A stretch of DNA of 64,000 nucleotides from Epiperipatus broadwayi (lineage: Eukaryota; Onychophora; Udeonychophora; Euonychophora; Peripatidae): the NCBI GenBank assembly GCA_028023455.1, contig JAQFVV010012400.1, positions 12,471,929-12,535,928 on the forward strand, given 5' to 3'. Shown here piece after piece: positions 1 through 13,960 of this stretch. Each line of letters begins with the position of its first letter. Within the stretch, counting starts at the first letter, position 1. Both the position numbers and the translations under genes were made by a program. The notes under the pieces were generated by a model. It saw only the letters and a list, made by a program, of their open reading frames with translations. It searched no databases and was not told where the DNA came from.

Positions 1-1149
1 CTATTTACAGTAAAGAATCACAACTTTTAAACTTTTTTTTAGCTTTTGTTATCAAATATTTTACTGATTCTTCATTTTATTTTATTGCTAATTTTGTTTC
101 CTAATCTAAAATATTCCTCCATTTTTTTACACTGCATTTTGAAAAATCTATTTAGTTTTTCATGTTCTAGTTTAGTAATTATGAATATCATGATTGTCTT
201 TTGCTAATTTTAATATTACTTTTCTTTATTTTTCCAATATATCTGCATGAACCAAATCTGTTAATAAACATTTCAATACTCCCTTTACTTATTACATTAT
301 TCAGTTGAGGCTAATAAGTAGAGTTGTTATAATGTTTTTGATTCATTAATCAAGACCAAAAACCAAATGTAGCATTAAAAATAATGCTGTAATTTATTGC
401 CTTTATTTTTTTTTGACATGTGATATTATTTATTTTAATGAATTCCTTTATTTCATTTGCTTTATTCACTTTATCCATGTTATATGTATGAAGCAATTTA
501 GTTATTTTTTTCGATAACTTTTTTTTACCACTGAATTTTAAAATTTTACTTCAATATCACCAATAATTTACATATTTGTGGTTTACCTTTGCCACCAATA
601 AATCTCAAGCCACGTTTAATGCTCTGGAGATGCCTAATCATTGTCAAATTTACTCAATTTTTTGCCACTTTATCAACAAAAACGATGTTTTATTTCTTAA
701 GGAAATCTGAACCTGTTCTCAATCTCAGCTGGTGTTTTATAATTTCTTTTCATACACCTTTATCAACATTTTTCTTGTTTCAGATTCCTACCAGAACCCT
801 GAATATTATTGCACAATAACACCACATTAAAATTTTTTCTACTTTATCCTGAGTATATGTATTTATCTAAATGTTGTAACAATTTGTGAACACCTTAAAA
901 TTTCAGACATGATTTCAGAAATTTAATTATTTTTTGCTTAACTGCAATTGTCTTATTTATTGATAAATTAAAAAAATTAGAATTAAACATAACTTTTTTA
1001 AGCATTTGTTATTCTCTCTTATAAAATCTTAATATTCCAGACAACCTCTACACATTCTTCTAAGTTATATTTCAATATAACAATTTCATGTAACAGCTAA
1101 TTTCTGTACAAACCTCTAAAAAAGATATAATTTCTACTTTGTATTTCAT
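1..1149. other. AT-rich decayed repeat, no gene
   Basis: This stretch is AT-rich and full of stops in all frames. It recurs at 45,658-46,785, and in diverged form around 27,705-29,790. The short frame at 589-819 is nearly unchanged in unit III but not maintained in unit II, so I do not call it a gene. Its origin may be an old minus-strand non-LTR element, because unit II keeps extra reverse-transcriptase sequence at the place corresponding to about position 388. Confidence 0.5.
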
Positions 1150-1235
1150 TTCATGTGTCAAATCATCAGCCAGGAAGCGAACCATGACAACTGCTTGTAA
1201 GGTGGCTGTGCTCACCATTCGGCAACCAATGCTTG
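1150..1235 (-). repeat. SINE-like tRNA-derived fragment, unit I
   Basis: This corresponds to the better-preserved copy at 29,802-29,861, which reads on the minus strand like a tRNA-derived SINE head with a B-box-like motif. Here part of the B-box side is lost and extra sequence is present before the closing arm. The same rearranged form occurs at 46,790-46,870. Confidence 0.45.
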
Positions 1236-1575
1236 ACTCAACTTTGTATTTAGGGAGGAATTGAAAAGGCTAGAGATTTTGGCACAGAAATCTAGTACAG
1301 AACTGAGATTTCACAAATCAAGTCTGGAGAGGTTTGTTTGATTTATGGAATGAAAAACCACATTTTTAGAATCAAACCATTGAAGGATTGTAGATTTTAC
1401 TTTAGTTTTCTCTCACTTGATGCTAACTAAGTCCACAGTTAATTGGGTGATTCTATTGAAAAAAATGGACCCTAGTATTAAATTTGTCAATCAAAATACT
1501 AGATCAAACACATACACAGCCCACAATATTAAAAACTGTCACAGTAAGTCTACAAAATCTATTGTAAAGCTTTGC

Positions 1576-1648
<73 letters not shown>
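1576..1648. repeat. (TA)n microsatellite
   Basis: An uninterrupted AT dinucleotide run of about 70 bp, directly followed by GACAGATCA. The unit III counterpart (47,186-47,250) is split in two by a copy of the GACAGATCA flank. Unit II has no expansion at the matching place near 30,205. Confidence 0.95.
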
Positions 1649-1649
<1 letters not shown>

Positions 1650-1650
<1 letters not shown>

Positions 1651-4600
1651 CAGATCAATACTTCACATGAAAATATCCATATTGATATACAGTGTGGATA
1701 GTAAGGATGTCTACTATATAGTAACTGCATGGTTAATAGTTAAACAGCAAGTAGCTAAAAAAGCATTGAAAAGTTCATTCTAAAAAGGCAAATGGGCAAT
1801 GTAAAATCAAAAAAAGTAATGTCTGTCACATTGATTTAGATTTCAAAGGCAAAATTATAATCAATGATACACCAATATCAATATAAATGAATAATAAATC
1901 TGAAGAGTATCAAACAATACAAGGGCTATTATTAAGTAAAAAATCATTACTTGCAATAGATTACTAATCAAATAGCACTCTACTTAAGAAAGAGTTAATG
2001 TACTATGCAGAGTAAAACAATTAATTGGATTTATGTCAGCTAGTGCACAGCAATCTATTAGGCTTTGGTTATTTTAATCAATAAAGCTACACACTGCCTT
2101 TAGACAGCACCTCAAATAAGCCAAATCACAAATGGTTTATTCAATAAACTGGATAAGTAGAAAACCCTGTCAGTATTTAGGCCTAAAAAGCATGGTTATA
2201 AAAACAAAAAAATGGATAAATATTCAAATACTCTTTAAATGAACAACAACATTGTTAACAGCAATAATTGTAAATGTAAAAAGCTTGCATACAGTGATTA
2301 TCTAGACTATGGATGGACAACACTACCGAGAAGTCAAATTTAATTAAAATCAAACAACAAATACCATGCAAAAGTAAAGAATTCATTAGATCTAATAAAA
2401 AATTTAGATGCTAAGAAAACTGCAGACCTAAAAAAACAGATGGCCATGAAAAATCCAGACCACATTTAAAATACAGTGGAAATAAAAAAGCCACATCTGA
2501 TAAAGCCAGACCCAAACAGGATGAACACAGACACTAAGATGGACCAAGAAGATAACCTAAACATTCACCATCTTATCTTAAAAAGTAAATGCTTCAAACC
2601 TAACTTTTGCCAGATGAAGGAAATGTAGTGAAGTCATTCTATTACAGCAGAACTTACGCTCGAGTAATAGACTTGTACTCACTATGATATCATCTAGACC
2701 AGATCCAAGGTACAATACATTGATCACTGAAATATTACAATTAGAAGTGTCATATTTAGATCAATGAATCCAACAATTTACAGTGACATTCTAGATCTTA
2801 TTTATATATAAATATCTACCTGTGAGGGAAATCATACAATGCAAGACAACTGTCAAAGTCGAATGACACTATGCACACTGTTCTCAATATTGTACATGAA
2901 GTTAGTCAAGCTCAATCATGGAGGTGGAAACTACTATCACCAATCAGTATCTGTGCATGAAGCAACCCACCTGTAGGCTAGAAGTGTTACGATTTTAAAT
3001 AGATCTGCAATTCTCTTAAATATTAGCAGTACACTGTAACAAAACTTGCATAATTCACCAATTGTAGCAGAGGTGAAATATACAGAATGTATAAACATTT
3101 GTATATACTCTGTACAATATAAACCACAGCGTTTGTATCTATAAAATGTATTATGTTTACACATAATAAATATTTTCATATTTATTTTGAGAATTTTATG
3201 ATTTTCTTAAATGGTCAGGGATATTACACAACAATCTAATATTAAATTGTAGTTAATAATAAAAAATATTTCAATAACAATAGTTCTCTTTTATAAACAA
3301 ATAAAATCACTCATTATAATAAAAAGCTTGTTCTTCAAAACAAATTAAAAATTTTTAACTTCAATTGAACCATCAAAAATAATTTTTTTAATGTTTTATT
3401 TAGAACAGAAATTTTAAGCATGCACGCATTGTATTTGTACTTTGAAATTATTTCTGCTATGACATATGACTCCAGTGATTTATTATTCTATGCTAATGAT
3501 AAGTTTAAAATAATGCCTCCAAGGTATGTGCAGATAAACTTAATAAATAAAATTTGGCCACACTTCCAGTGAAGACATTATTTTAAACAAATCAGAAAAT
3601 TAGAATAATATATCTCCATAGTTATATTTTATATCTTGTGCAATGTCAAAAAAAAATGAAGAAATATATTCATTATGGAAAAAAGAAAAAACACATTGTG
3701 AGGCTTTAATATTTTTGTGACTTTTTATTACAACACTTCATGCCATCAAAGCCATCCTTCCTTTTCCCAGTGCAATACAGCACTTTGTGTCATCATAAAC
3801 ATCCAGCCCATGTAATACCAAATTTTAAATTTAAATTTTTTTATTTCTGATGATGGCTAGATATATTCATTATGGAAAAAGGAAAATCTGAAAAAGGACT
3901 CTGAAATATTTTTTAAATGAAGACTTTGTTTTTTTTAACCTAACAAAAAATGGTGAACTATTACATAAAGTTTTTGCTTTATCTAAAAATGATGAACTGT
4001 AAATTCAATCTAATATTTTAAATATTTTTATAAACCAAAAATATATATAACGTTTTTGCAAATAAAAAAGTCACAAATTTATAAAGTTTTAGCTGTAAAT
4101 GTATTTTTAAATATAACATTATATGATGTGCAAATGTTGTGAAAGATAAAAGTTTGCATTTTTTATTTGAAATTTGGTATTACACATGATGGCACAAACT
4201 GGTGTAGTGCTGGGAGGGGGAAGTATGTTTTTGATGGCAAAAAATGCCCAAACAAAAACTCACAAAAATATACTTTATTAAAAATATATATATCTGTTTT
4301 ATTTAGTATTGTAATGTGTTTTTTTTCTTTTTCATACATCTCTCCATTTTGATATCACAAAATCACCCAGGTCAGCACATTCAGCATGTTTTCCAACTTC
4401 ATGACATGTTTATATGTAAAAGTTGGTAACATGTACATATTTTACATGGATTAGTCATGCCAGGATTCTAGAATAACATAACATCATAAATAAAAACTTT
4501 AAATAATTATTATCAGACAAGAACCTCACTGGAATAAGATATCATAGCAACAATAATACCAAATTACCTTGTTATTAACTAAAACAATTAACATTCATGT

Positions 4601-5189
4601 TTAATATTTAATCAATGACATTATTTCATATAAATATAACTTAATGAATTCGACTTTGTTTTCAGAAAAAAATGTAAATATCTAATGGGCTAATGGAAGG
4701 GCTTACTTTTTATGTAGATGAAAATGTAATTGCAGAAGCACTACTTTTTTTATTTTGGCTTTAACCAACGAAAACAGTTATCATATAATTTATATCAATT
4801 AATAAAAAATTTCAATTTTTTGGAAATTTTTTTTTGTCATTACCACTAATTAATTTCAATCTTATCAACACATTGCTGTTTCCTGATTTTTATTTTTTCT
4901 TTACTTCAACACCCTATAAACTTTTTCTATTCATTTTAGGATTCAATTAACACTTCAGTTATTATTTTATTACCATCTCTACTAATGATATGTCTATTTC
5001 AATCCCTTAATTTTTTTTACATTTTGTTTAATTTATAGTTTTAAGAAGCTTTGTCAATAATTGTGGTAAAAACAATATTTTCATGAAAATTAAAATATCC
5101 TAATTGCTTTTTTGAATTAATGATATTTGCAAGATACAAATTTCACATTTTTAACAAATCAACATCAGCATTTTCAATCATTATCAATT
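1650..5189. other. AT-rich spacer, no supported gene
   Basis: Nearly 3.5 kb with no frame conserved in all three units. The frame at 2,937-3,179 (minus) is kept in unit III but broken by indels in unit II. The plus-strand frame at 4,167-4,352 differs in each copy. I see no element ends here. The counterparts are 30,210-33,810 and 47,251-50,845. Confidence 0.6.
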
Positions 5190-7880
5190 CACTGCAAGAT
5201 GAAGATTTGTTTAATCCATCTTTTCCAATCTCTAGCCTCTCTTCTCCACCTCACCTCAATACTCTTTCTTATTTCATTTATTTTTCTCAAAATTGGCATT
5301 TTTCTAGGTGTTTTACAATCTCTTGGAATCCAGTTTAAGATTTCAACTGTCCATTTTTTTTATCATTTATTCTAACAATATGTTCAGTCTAACTTTACTT
5401 CAGTCTTTTAATTCTTTCAGTGATATCAGTAACACCCATTTTTTCACTCATCCATGTATTTCATTTTTGGTTCTCTTCTTGTTACTCATATATATCTCTC
5501 CATACCTTATTGAGTGGTCTGAAGTCTCTGTATTGCTCTTCTGTTAAGTGTCCATGTCACAGATCCATACATAAGAACTGGTAACAAACATTTATTTAAA
5601 AGCTTTCTTTTCAAACACTTAGACATATTTCATTTTAATATTGTTATTTTTACTACAAGCAGTCCAGTCAAATTTAATTCTATGATTAATTTCATGAATT
5701 ATGTTTCCATCTGTAGTAATAATGTGACCAAGATCTGTAATTGTTAACTTGTTTTAATTCATCATTACCAATTTTTATTTTGAGAAAATCTATTGAACAC
5801 TACTTTGGATTTTTTAACATTTACCTTTCATCATACTTTATTACTTTCATCTCATAAATTCTTGCAACACTTCCTAAAGCTCTGAAGCATTATTTGCAAA
5901 AACAACTACATCATCTGCATGATAAAAATGTCTTAAATAATCTTCATTTATTTTTATTCCTTCAGTTTCACATTTTAATCCACAAAGTACTTATTTTAAA
6001 ACTGCTATAAAACATTTTAGATATGGAGTCACCCAGACTTACACCCTTCTTAATGGTATTTTTTCCAGTATCAGTATGTAATCTAATTGTTGATATATCA
6101 TTTTTATAAATATTCTTCAGAATTACAATATCCTGGGTTTATAATATATCTTGATGATCCAATGTTTTAATCACAGAAGAAATGCTTATAGAATCAAATG
6201 CCTTTTCACAAGCTACAAATCAAAAGTACAATGGCTACTCATATTCATTGGTCTTTTTATAACTTCTCTCAATGTTTTGATATGATTTGCTCTACTAAAC
6301 CCACTATTAGGTGCAGCTTGTTTTTCTTTGATTGATTAAAATCCAAAGTTCACTGTTGAGCTAAATTGTAATTATTTTGGTAAAAATTTTGTTTAGGACC
6401 GATGAAAGATTGATAGATCTGTAATTTTTTATATCTTCTTTATCACGTTTTAACAATATTAATATTGCATTCATTCTTGCAGTTATCTGTTATTTTTTTA
6501 TAAGTTCAACATTTAGTATATAAGTTTGCCAAAAAAAACTTCCATTTGTTCGCCTGCTCCTGTTAAGATATTGATTATAATTCTATCATTACCTGGAGAT
6601 TTTTCTTAAATTAAATTGCATGATTCCCTTATCGATTTAAAATCTTGGGGAATACACAAGACATAGTTGTTGTAAAAGATGCTTTTTCTTGTTTTTTATT
6701 GCTATATAATTCTTGATGTAACTTTTTTTCACATTTCATGATACCATTTCTTTTATGAATCGTTTTGTGTTTTTTTTATTGCAACAATAATTTTCTACCA
6801 ATGCCAAGATGTTGTTTTACACTCTTGAAAATTTTATCCTCTTCTATAATTTGTCTTGCTAGTTCAAAATTATGATTTCTTATATCATTGTGAACTCTTT
6901 TTTGCATCATTTAACAAAATTAGAGAGAATTAATTATTCTTAATGTACAATTTTTATATATTTCCATATTTCTTTTTTTAAATTGTCACCTCAGTACAAA
7001 TTTGATTGCTCAATTGCTGTATTTTGTATGACTAATCTTTGTTGCAGTTTTTAACTGTGTATCAGTTGTATTATTATTGATTTTGTTGAAATCTGAATTA
7101 TGTTAAAAATCTGTTAATATTTGAAAACAATTAGCAATTTTTAATTTAAATTCATTGAAATGTTTTTGAAAATTAGGAATACCGCTTTTTAATAATTTTT
7201 GTCTCTAGTTTTGCATTAACATCTCATTAATCACTTCCTGTGTGGAATTTATTAATACAGTTTTTTGTTAGTCAAAGTATAATTCAATTCTGGTATACCT
7301 TTATTTGGTTGCTTCTATGTTTATTTCCACTTAAAATTTTTCTCAGAAAAAATAATTCATAATGGCACTTTTTTCTTTTTCTGTTATTTCAACAGATATA
7401 GAACCTCTCTTTTATCTATCACCATGACCAAACATATTTATAATATTTTCATCTTTTAATTGTTTAACAATTCTAGCATTAAAGACTCCTGTGACAATTG
7501 TGAAATGTTATTTTATGTGATGAAAATTTTTTTGTACATCCATATAAGTTCCCGACTTTATCAGCACAATGAGAACTTTTTGGATATAAATCTCAATTAT
7601 CTGCATAGATATTTGTTATTATGTTGAATAATTAATCTTGCCAATCTGTCTGATAAACTATCAACCTTAACAATTTTGTTCTTCCACTTTTTATTTATAA
7701 TGAATTCTTTTCCACTTGCAACATTCAAAGTTTGTTCTATTTTTTAAATTGTCTCATTTTTTTTTCTAACACCATAAAATCGAATGTTCCATTTAATATG
7801 AAGCATATATTCTTCCAATTCTTGTAATCTTCCTTGACTTGAATGTGATCTGCAATTATAAGTACTTAAATAAAATGTCA
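5190..7880 (-). mobile_element. Degenerate LINE with endonuclease and reverse transcriptase, copy I
   Basis: Reading the minus strand from high to low coordinates gives a broken but ordered endonuclease-reverse transcriptase polypeptide. The endonuclease start is near 7,870-7,760 (STYNCRSHSSQGRLQELEE). The reverse transcriptase follows, with an RGV-LGDSISK-like block near 6,040 and an ADDVVVFAN block near 5,920. A YGSVTWTLNRRAIQRLQ block lies near 5,540. A C-terminal segment resembling the conserved proline/arginine/tryptophan tail of this family lies near 5,340-5,200. Stops and frameshifts are many. The motif series is typical of the arthropod LINE family often annotated as craniofacial development protein 2-like or endonuclease-reverse transcriptase; I cannot fix the clade. 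Homologous copies lie in units II and III, so insertion came before the duplication. Confidence 0.75.
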
Positions 7881-9553
7881 TTATCAAATGGCAGCCTGGG
7901 ACTGCAATCAGGAGATTCTTAAGAACTTTTGGTCTTCGGTGACCAACTGCAGATTTGGCTGGGGAGTTTAATCTTCTGACAATAGAAGTCATGATTTATT
8001 TTTGTCTATCATTACTGTAAATATCTACTAAGAGAAAAAATTTCATTACTCAATACATTCATTCTGCCTTCAAAAAAATTCAACTCATTTCAGTTAACAG
8101 CTATCAGGCAATTAAGAACATAGACTATGCTGTTTCTTGAGCCAATAAACTGATGAAGCCAGCTCATATGTTGGTGAGCAGCTCATCCCTGTTTGTATCT
8201 TATATGAATAATTACATTGTAATAACGGATCAAATGACAAGAATGTATGAAATGGATACTAGAAATTTATCTTGCTAAGTTTCTTTAAGGCCTTCATGAA
8301 AAATCAAATGGTCTTCTTTCAGTCACCAGAAAATTCTTTTTTGCAGCTTTTTAACAAATAACAACTGATAAATATTTTCCACACAATCCTATTACTTTTT
8401 AATAAGTTTCAAAAGTAAAAATAAATTTATAAACTATAAAAGAATTTACAAAAGAATTCCATATCCAAGTAACAAGAAAACTAAGAATATACATCTCATC
8501 TGTTTTTTTATTTAATAGTTGTAGAAATTTTATATGAAAGACATATTTCTACAGATCTAATATCAAATTGTTAAATGCCATACACTTTTTTCCATTTGCC
8601 TCTCTGTCTTTCAAACTTTATTTTTGTAATCCATTTTTTCTCAATTCACTCCTGATGTCTATCAGGCATTCCTTAATGTTAAATTGTTTTATTTGCTATT
8701 TAAATATATTTTATGCTGTCTATTCTTTTTTTCTTAATAATGTCATAGCATATCATTTTATTGGATGGTAATACTTATAGGATTCTTGTTTCATTTTTCA
8801 ATGCCCCACTTTTAACAAAATATGTATATATATGATTTATAAAATACATGCCTATATAAATATAATATATTCACAACATATATTGTGAATAGCTAATGTT
8901 TCATATAATGTTTAAACTCAATTTTTATAATTGCTATTGAAGAGTATTATAAATTGATATTAAAATTAATAGATTTTTCCCATTAAAGGTTATATCTTTA
9001 TTCGTATTCAAATTGCAAGTTAAAGAACTTTAGGTAATAATGTTAGCAGCTCTTTTGATCTAACTTTATATAACAAATCTGTCCAGTGCTTGAGTTATTG
9101 CCATGTGGCATTTACAATGGCTAATGTATTTAAACCATTGTTTAAATGATCACTTGAATGCTAGTTATTTTTTGTATGTAATATACATATATATATATAT
9201 TTGAAAGCCTTACAGTAATGAAAATATCAAATAAATGTTAGATTTATAAATAGTTACAGACATCAAATGCTCTTCTAATTAGTTATTCAGAAGACCACCT
9301 GCTGTTTAAACTTTAAAATTACCTTTTGCATCTACTACTTTATTACTGTACTAAAGGACAAAAACATCTTAGGCTAAAGGAATAAAAAAATTTTATTTTT
9401 CACTTATGTTAACATGTTTGTATAATTTTTATATAAAAATACCCCAGTATTAATAACCCTTTTCTATAACCATCTTTTAATCAATCTTTAATTAATAAGT
9501 CACTAGACATTGTAGCATTAAAAAAATATTGTAATATATTTACATAAGAAATA
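7881..9553. other. AT-rich spacer downstream of copy A
   Basis: Contains short TA runs (about 8,821-8,836 and 9,185-9,201) and no supported gene. The segment next to the stop of the ankyrin gene would contain its 3' untranslated region on the minus strand. It aligns with 36,440-38,146 and 53,530-55,268. I could not identify a convincing poly(A) signal. Confidence 0.55.
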
Positions 9554-11809
9554 TCATGAGCCACTGTTACTCATTTTACAACAAATTTCAATTATATTTT
9601 TAATTAATTTATTGACTTTATTATTTGTATTATTTTTGGTGCTTATTAATTGAAGTATGTTCAAACCATCTAATTCTGAAATTTGGGAATAATATATTTC
9701 AGGCTTTGCATGCATGACATTGGCTAATAACCATGCACCACATAACTGAACTTGTGAAGTTGTATCATTAATGAGAAGCTCAAAAACAAACTTAAGAGAT
9801 TCATATTGTCCATTGAATGTAGTAGTAGGCTGAGTATCATTTATTAAATTTTCAATTTTCTCTAACATTTTTTCTCTTGAAGGATTATGCACAGTCCATG
9901 CCCCAGGGCTGTCAGATAGAAGATGTCCAAATAGTTTAATAATGCCGTGTTTACAGATATTTTTTAAATCGCTTATTTTAATCAAGATCAATAGAAAGGC
10001 TGAATTTATCAATTCTTGACGGAGAATTTTTACTTCAGAAATGTTATTCATTGTATCTATCATATATTGTAAGCAATTGATGTCTTGTGAAAACAAATTA
10101 TGAGATGTAATGAAATGATTCATACAATTGTAATTCATTAGATTTATACAATTATCTGGTTCCATTTCTGTTAACATAGACATTATATTCCAAATATATT
10201 CAATAAAAGGGTAATATGATTCAAAATTTCAAATAATAGTATAAATGCTGTTGTAAAACAAATACAAATCCTGACTGTCCAATTATGTTTTTGAAATTAC
10301 TATAAGCCAATAAATCCCTTAGTATGTCAATAAAAGACTCTCTTATTTTAACATTGCCAAACATTGATGTAATATTATATAATAAGAAGAAAGCAACTTT
10401 TTCAGGGTTAATGTCATTTTTAATATCAGCATGATACTGCTTCAGTAAATTAATAATGTCTTCTCTTTTAGAAATAACAGCTAGAGTATATAGTGTTAAG
10501 AGGTCTTGATCAAGGATAATTTTAGCATTATGATCTAAAAGTATTTTAACACAAGTCTGGTTTTCATTTAAAATAGCAAAATGAAGTGCTGATAAACCCT
10601 GACCTGAATGACTGTTAGGATCTGCACCATTTTCCACAAGACATTTCGTGATAGAAGGCTCAGTTGCTATCATTAATGGTGTAATTCTAAATCTATTAAA
10701 AGCATTAACATTTGCCTTATATCTTACAAATATTTTGACTGCCTCTAAATGATTTTGAGAAACAGCAATATGAAGTGCTGTATCACCATTTCCATTTATA
10801 GCATTAATATTATCACCTATTCGAAGAAGTTTTTCAATTTTTGGAATTTGATTATTTTGGCAAGCACAGTGTAATGGAGTGTTATTATTATTTTCAAATA
10901 GAACATCAAGTTGGCAATCTATTTTAAACATTTCCAATTTAATAAAATTTTCTTGACTTTGAATTAATAATTTGTTTTCATCAATGTTTCTCCCACATTT
11001 CTGTTCTAATTGTTTTAAAAGCTGTGATGTTGTTTCTAATTGTTTTTTATATTCAATAAAATTATATGAGTTTTCTAACTCAAAACTTAGATCAAAATTT
11101 TGAAACTTATTGGTAATTTTGTTTATATCATCAATGACTTTTTGTGACTTTAAAAGTTTTGTCTCTAGTTCTTGTATTTTATCTAAAAACATTGATGTAT
11201 TTAATTCATCTTTTAAGCTGCAGAATTTATTATGCAAATCAGATGCAAGTGATTGGAAATCATTTTGCATATTTTGATTTAATTTATGGACTTTTGACAA
11301 AGTAACATTTTTTTCTTGTTTTATCTTGTTCACTTTTTTTTGGATAGCTTTTGTCTTAACATTAACAATTCTTTCTAGATTTTTCTGTTCTTTTTTCAAT
11401 TCTTGAATAGTTTGTTTGAAATCATCTAATTTGCAATCATTTTCTTTTTCTATATATAATATTTTTGTTTTTAACTCCTCATTACTCGTGTTTTTGAAGA
11501 ATGTGCTTTCTAAAGATTTAAGTATCTCTCTCTGTTGCTGAATGCATGATTTACAGTTTATAAGCTTATTCTTTAAATACATATTTTCTTGATTTTTTAT
11601 ATGACATCTAGCTAATTCATTTTTTTTTACATCTGCAGATTCACACAGTTGTGTGTGGAACTGTGTTTCACTCGCCAATTCTTTGTTTAAATTATCCATT
11701 TTGTAATCAAATTGATAAATACATTCACTTGTTCCTCTTTGTATTTGATATTTTTTTTCAATTTCTTCTTTGTTTGTACTACTTAAAAGTTCTGTCTTTA
11801 TTTTATATT

Positions 11810-12002
11810 TGTAGTGTATTCGTGGTGATGTCACAGTTACTGCAGAATGAATATTATCGGAACTGCGAGACTAGAGAGGGACGCCATGTTAGGACGGTGA
11901 TTATGCTTCCCTAGTATTTTATAAGCATTATGTATAGTAATAGTAATAAATGATTAACTAGTAAAGTGTTGTTTGTGTTATTTGTATTCGTGATACACAA
12001 CA
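11810..12002 (+). repeat. Gypsy-1 5' LTR
   Basis: Starts TGTAGTGTATTCG and ends GATACACAACA. It matches 15,373-15,565 at 191 of 193 positions; the two differences sit together (GATGTC against GACATC). It contains the promoter and transcript-end signals of the element by definition, although I could not assign a TATA box with certainty. Confidence 0.97.
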
Positions 12003-12007
12003 CTTTT

Positions 12008-12018
12008 TGGCGACGAGG
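12008..12018 (+). other. Gypsy-1 primer-binding site, tRNA-Ser type
   Basis: TGGCGACGAGG lies five bases after the 5' LTR. It is complementary to a tRNA 3' end CCTCGTCGCCA, which is what a tRNA-Ser with acceptor strand GACGAGG would have. Ser primers are known for Mag-type gypsy elements. Confidence 0.85.
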
Positions 12019-12106
12019 ATGGAATTCCGCTAGCTGCATTATTTTCTTTACCTTGGGATTACGGCAGTTTCCTACCAAATACAAAACGGAGTTACAAAAA
12101 CATATA

Positions 12107-13960
12107 ATGCCGACTGTGCCATGTTGCGGCTGTGGTGGTACACATGTTCGTACAGAATGCCCTTTTCGCCGAGCAAAATGCCATTTTTGCCGAAAGACAG
12201 GTCACATCCAAAGGGTATGTAAGGCCCGACAACAAGACACTCAGACATCATCCACCCAGTGCATGGCAGTGAAAGGGGAATTGGATACTGATGGGGCATT
12301 GGACTTAATATATAAGCTCCATAGTGACAGCAAAACTCTCAGAACTACAGCAAGAGTGCTTATTAACAATACTAAATGCTGCATGGAAGTAGATTCCGGA
12401 TCGGAATATTCAATTGTATCTCGGGGTTTTTTTCAAGACTTGTGCAAAGGAGAACCGCCAGTGTTGGAACCTGTGCAAACAACACTGCGAGATTTTCAGC
12501 AAAACCAGATCACCTTTATGGGACAGTGCTTTGTCAGTGTCAAATACGGAAAGTATTCAGCTTGTTTACGCCTGTTAATTGCGGAAAGAGCATGTACAAA
12601 TCTACTTGGCCGTGAATGGTTTGCCCCCTTGGGAATATTTTTATCGGGGGTGCATTCAGTTCAACATTCACCAATGCAAGATATCATTGATGCTTTTCCC
12701 CAGGTTTTCAGCACTACTCTTGGAAGATATCGAGGATCACCAGTGTCTTTACCGATAGACCCAAAAATACCACCTATTCGCCTCCGAGCCCGGCCATTGG
12801 CTATGAAACCAAAGGTTGACGCAGCGCTAGACACCTTATTAAAGGACGGAATTATTGAGCCAGTTTGCGACCCTGTATGGGCAACACCAGTGGTGCCCAT
12901 CATCAAAGCGTCAGGAGAGGTCCGCCTTTGCAGTGATTATAAGGTGACCGTAAATCAAGCATTAAGAGATCACCCATATCCAATACCAGCAGTACACCAT
13001 TTTCTCGCATCGTTTCCTAGGAGTTCAGTGTTTGCAAAAATAGACTTAGCTCGAGCATACCTACAATTGCCGGTAGATGAGGCATCGGCGGATGCACAGA
13101 CCATTATCACTCATCGGGGAGCTTTCCAAGTGAAGAGATTGCAGTATGACATTAGCGTGGCCCCAGGAATATTTCAGGGAATGGTGGACAACATACTAGG
13201 AGGTATTCAGGTAGTTTTCCCATACTTCGATGATGTACTGATATGTGCAACATCTGATACGGACCTAACCACCAAATTAAGAACAGTCTGCAGCAAATTG
13301 GCTGCCTGTGGGCTGAGTGTAAATAAAGACAAATGTGTCCTCGGAGTGTCATCGATAGACTTTTTGGGATACACCCTGGATGCAGAGGGCCTGCACCCAG
13401 CGGCCGACAAAGTGGCTGCTATTAGGAGAGCACCGACACCAACAGATAAGAAGAAGCTACAGGCATTCTTGGGGTTGCTCAACTTCTACAGTAACTTTTT
13501 GCCACACCGAGCTACGACAGCCGAACCACTACATAAATTGCTTAAGGCGGATACAGTATGGTCATGGACCAAAGAACATGAGAGAGCATTCACACAATTG
13601 AAGGAGGCCCTGACGTCCGATGATGTGCTGGTGCCTTTCGATCCCCGTCAACAAGTGGTGGTAACCTGCGACGCTTCACCATATGGAGTGGGAGCAGTAC
13701 TTAGCCTGAAGTATGCAAACAGCCTATGTTCACCGGTTGCTTTTGCATCACGAACACTCACCAAGTCTGAAAGAAATTACGCTCAGATAGACCGGGAAGC
13801 ACTTGCTATTATATTCAGGGTGAAACATTTCCACCATTTTGTATATGGAATACTGTTCGAGATAGTGACTGACCACAAGCCACTGCTGGGAATCTTCATG
13901 TTGGACCGGCCGACCCATTCATTCTATCACCCCGAATGCAAAGGTGGGCATGCCTCTTGA
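12107..13960 (+). pseudogene. Gypsy-1 pol, first part: zinc knuckle, protease, reverse transcriptase, RNase H
   Basis: The ATG at 12,107 opens just before a cysteine-rich nucleocapsid segment (C-GCGG, then CHFCRKTGHIQRVC, a CX2CX4HX4C knuckle). The aspartic protease follows with active-site motif VDSGSEYS (near 12,390) and the flap-end GREWF. Reverse transcriptase shows KIDLARAYLQLPVDE and the catalytic YFDD box (near 13,225) in place of the commoner YLDD or YIDD. RNase H has TCDASPYGVGAVLS and the DREALAII helix. The frame is lost near 13,950, where the sequence changes to a different reading phase. The same frame stays open upstream into the LTR, which is chance and not a start. Normal family pol proteins would continue into integrase without a break. 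Confidence 0.9.

Noticed and set aside
1417-1650. 77-codon frame ending in a run of alternating Tyr and Ile
   Set aside because: The end is simply a translated TA microsatellite, and the rest is not conserved in unit II.
2937-3179. 80-codon minus-strand frame repeated at 48,543-48,785, a possible small gene
   Set aside because: Its conservation only reflects the near-identity of units I and III. The same place in unit II (about 31,540-31,780) has indels that break the frame, and the sequence shows no family features.
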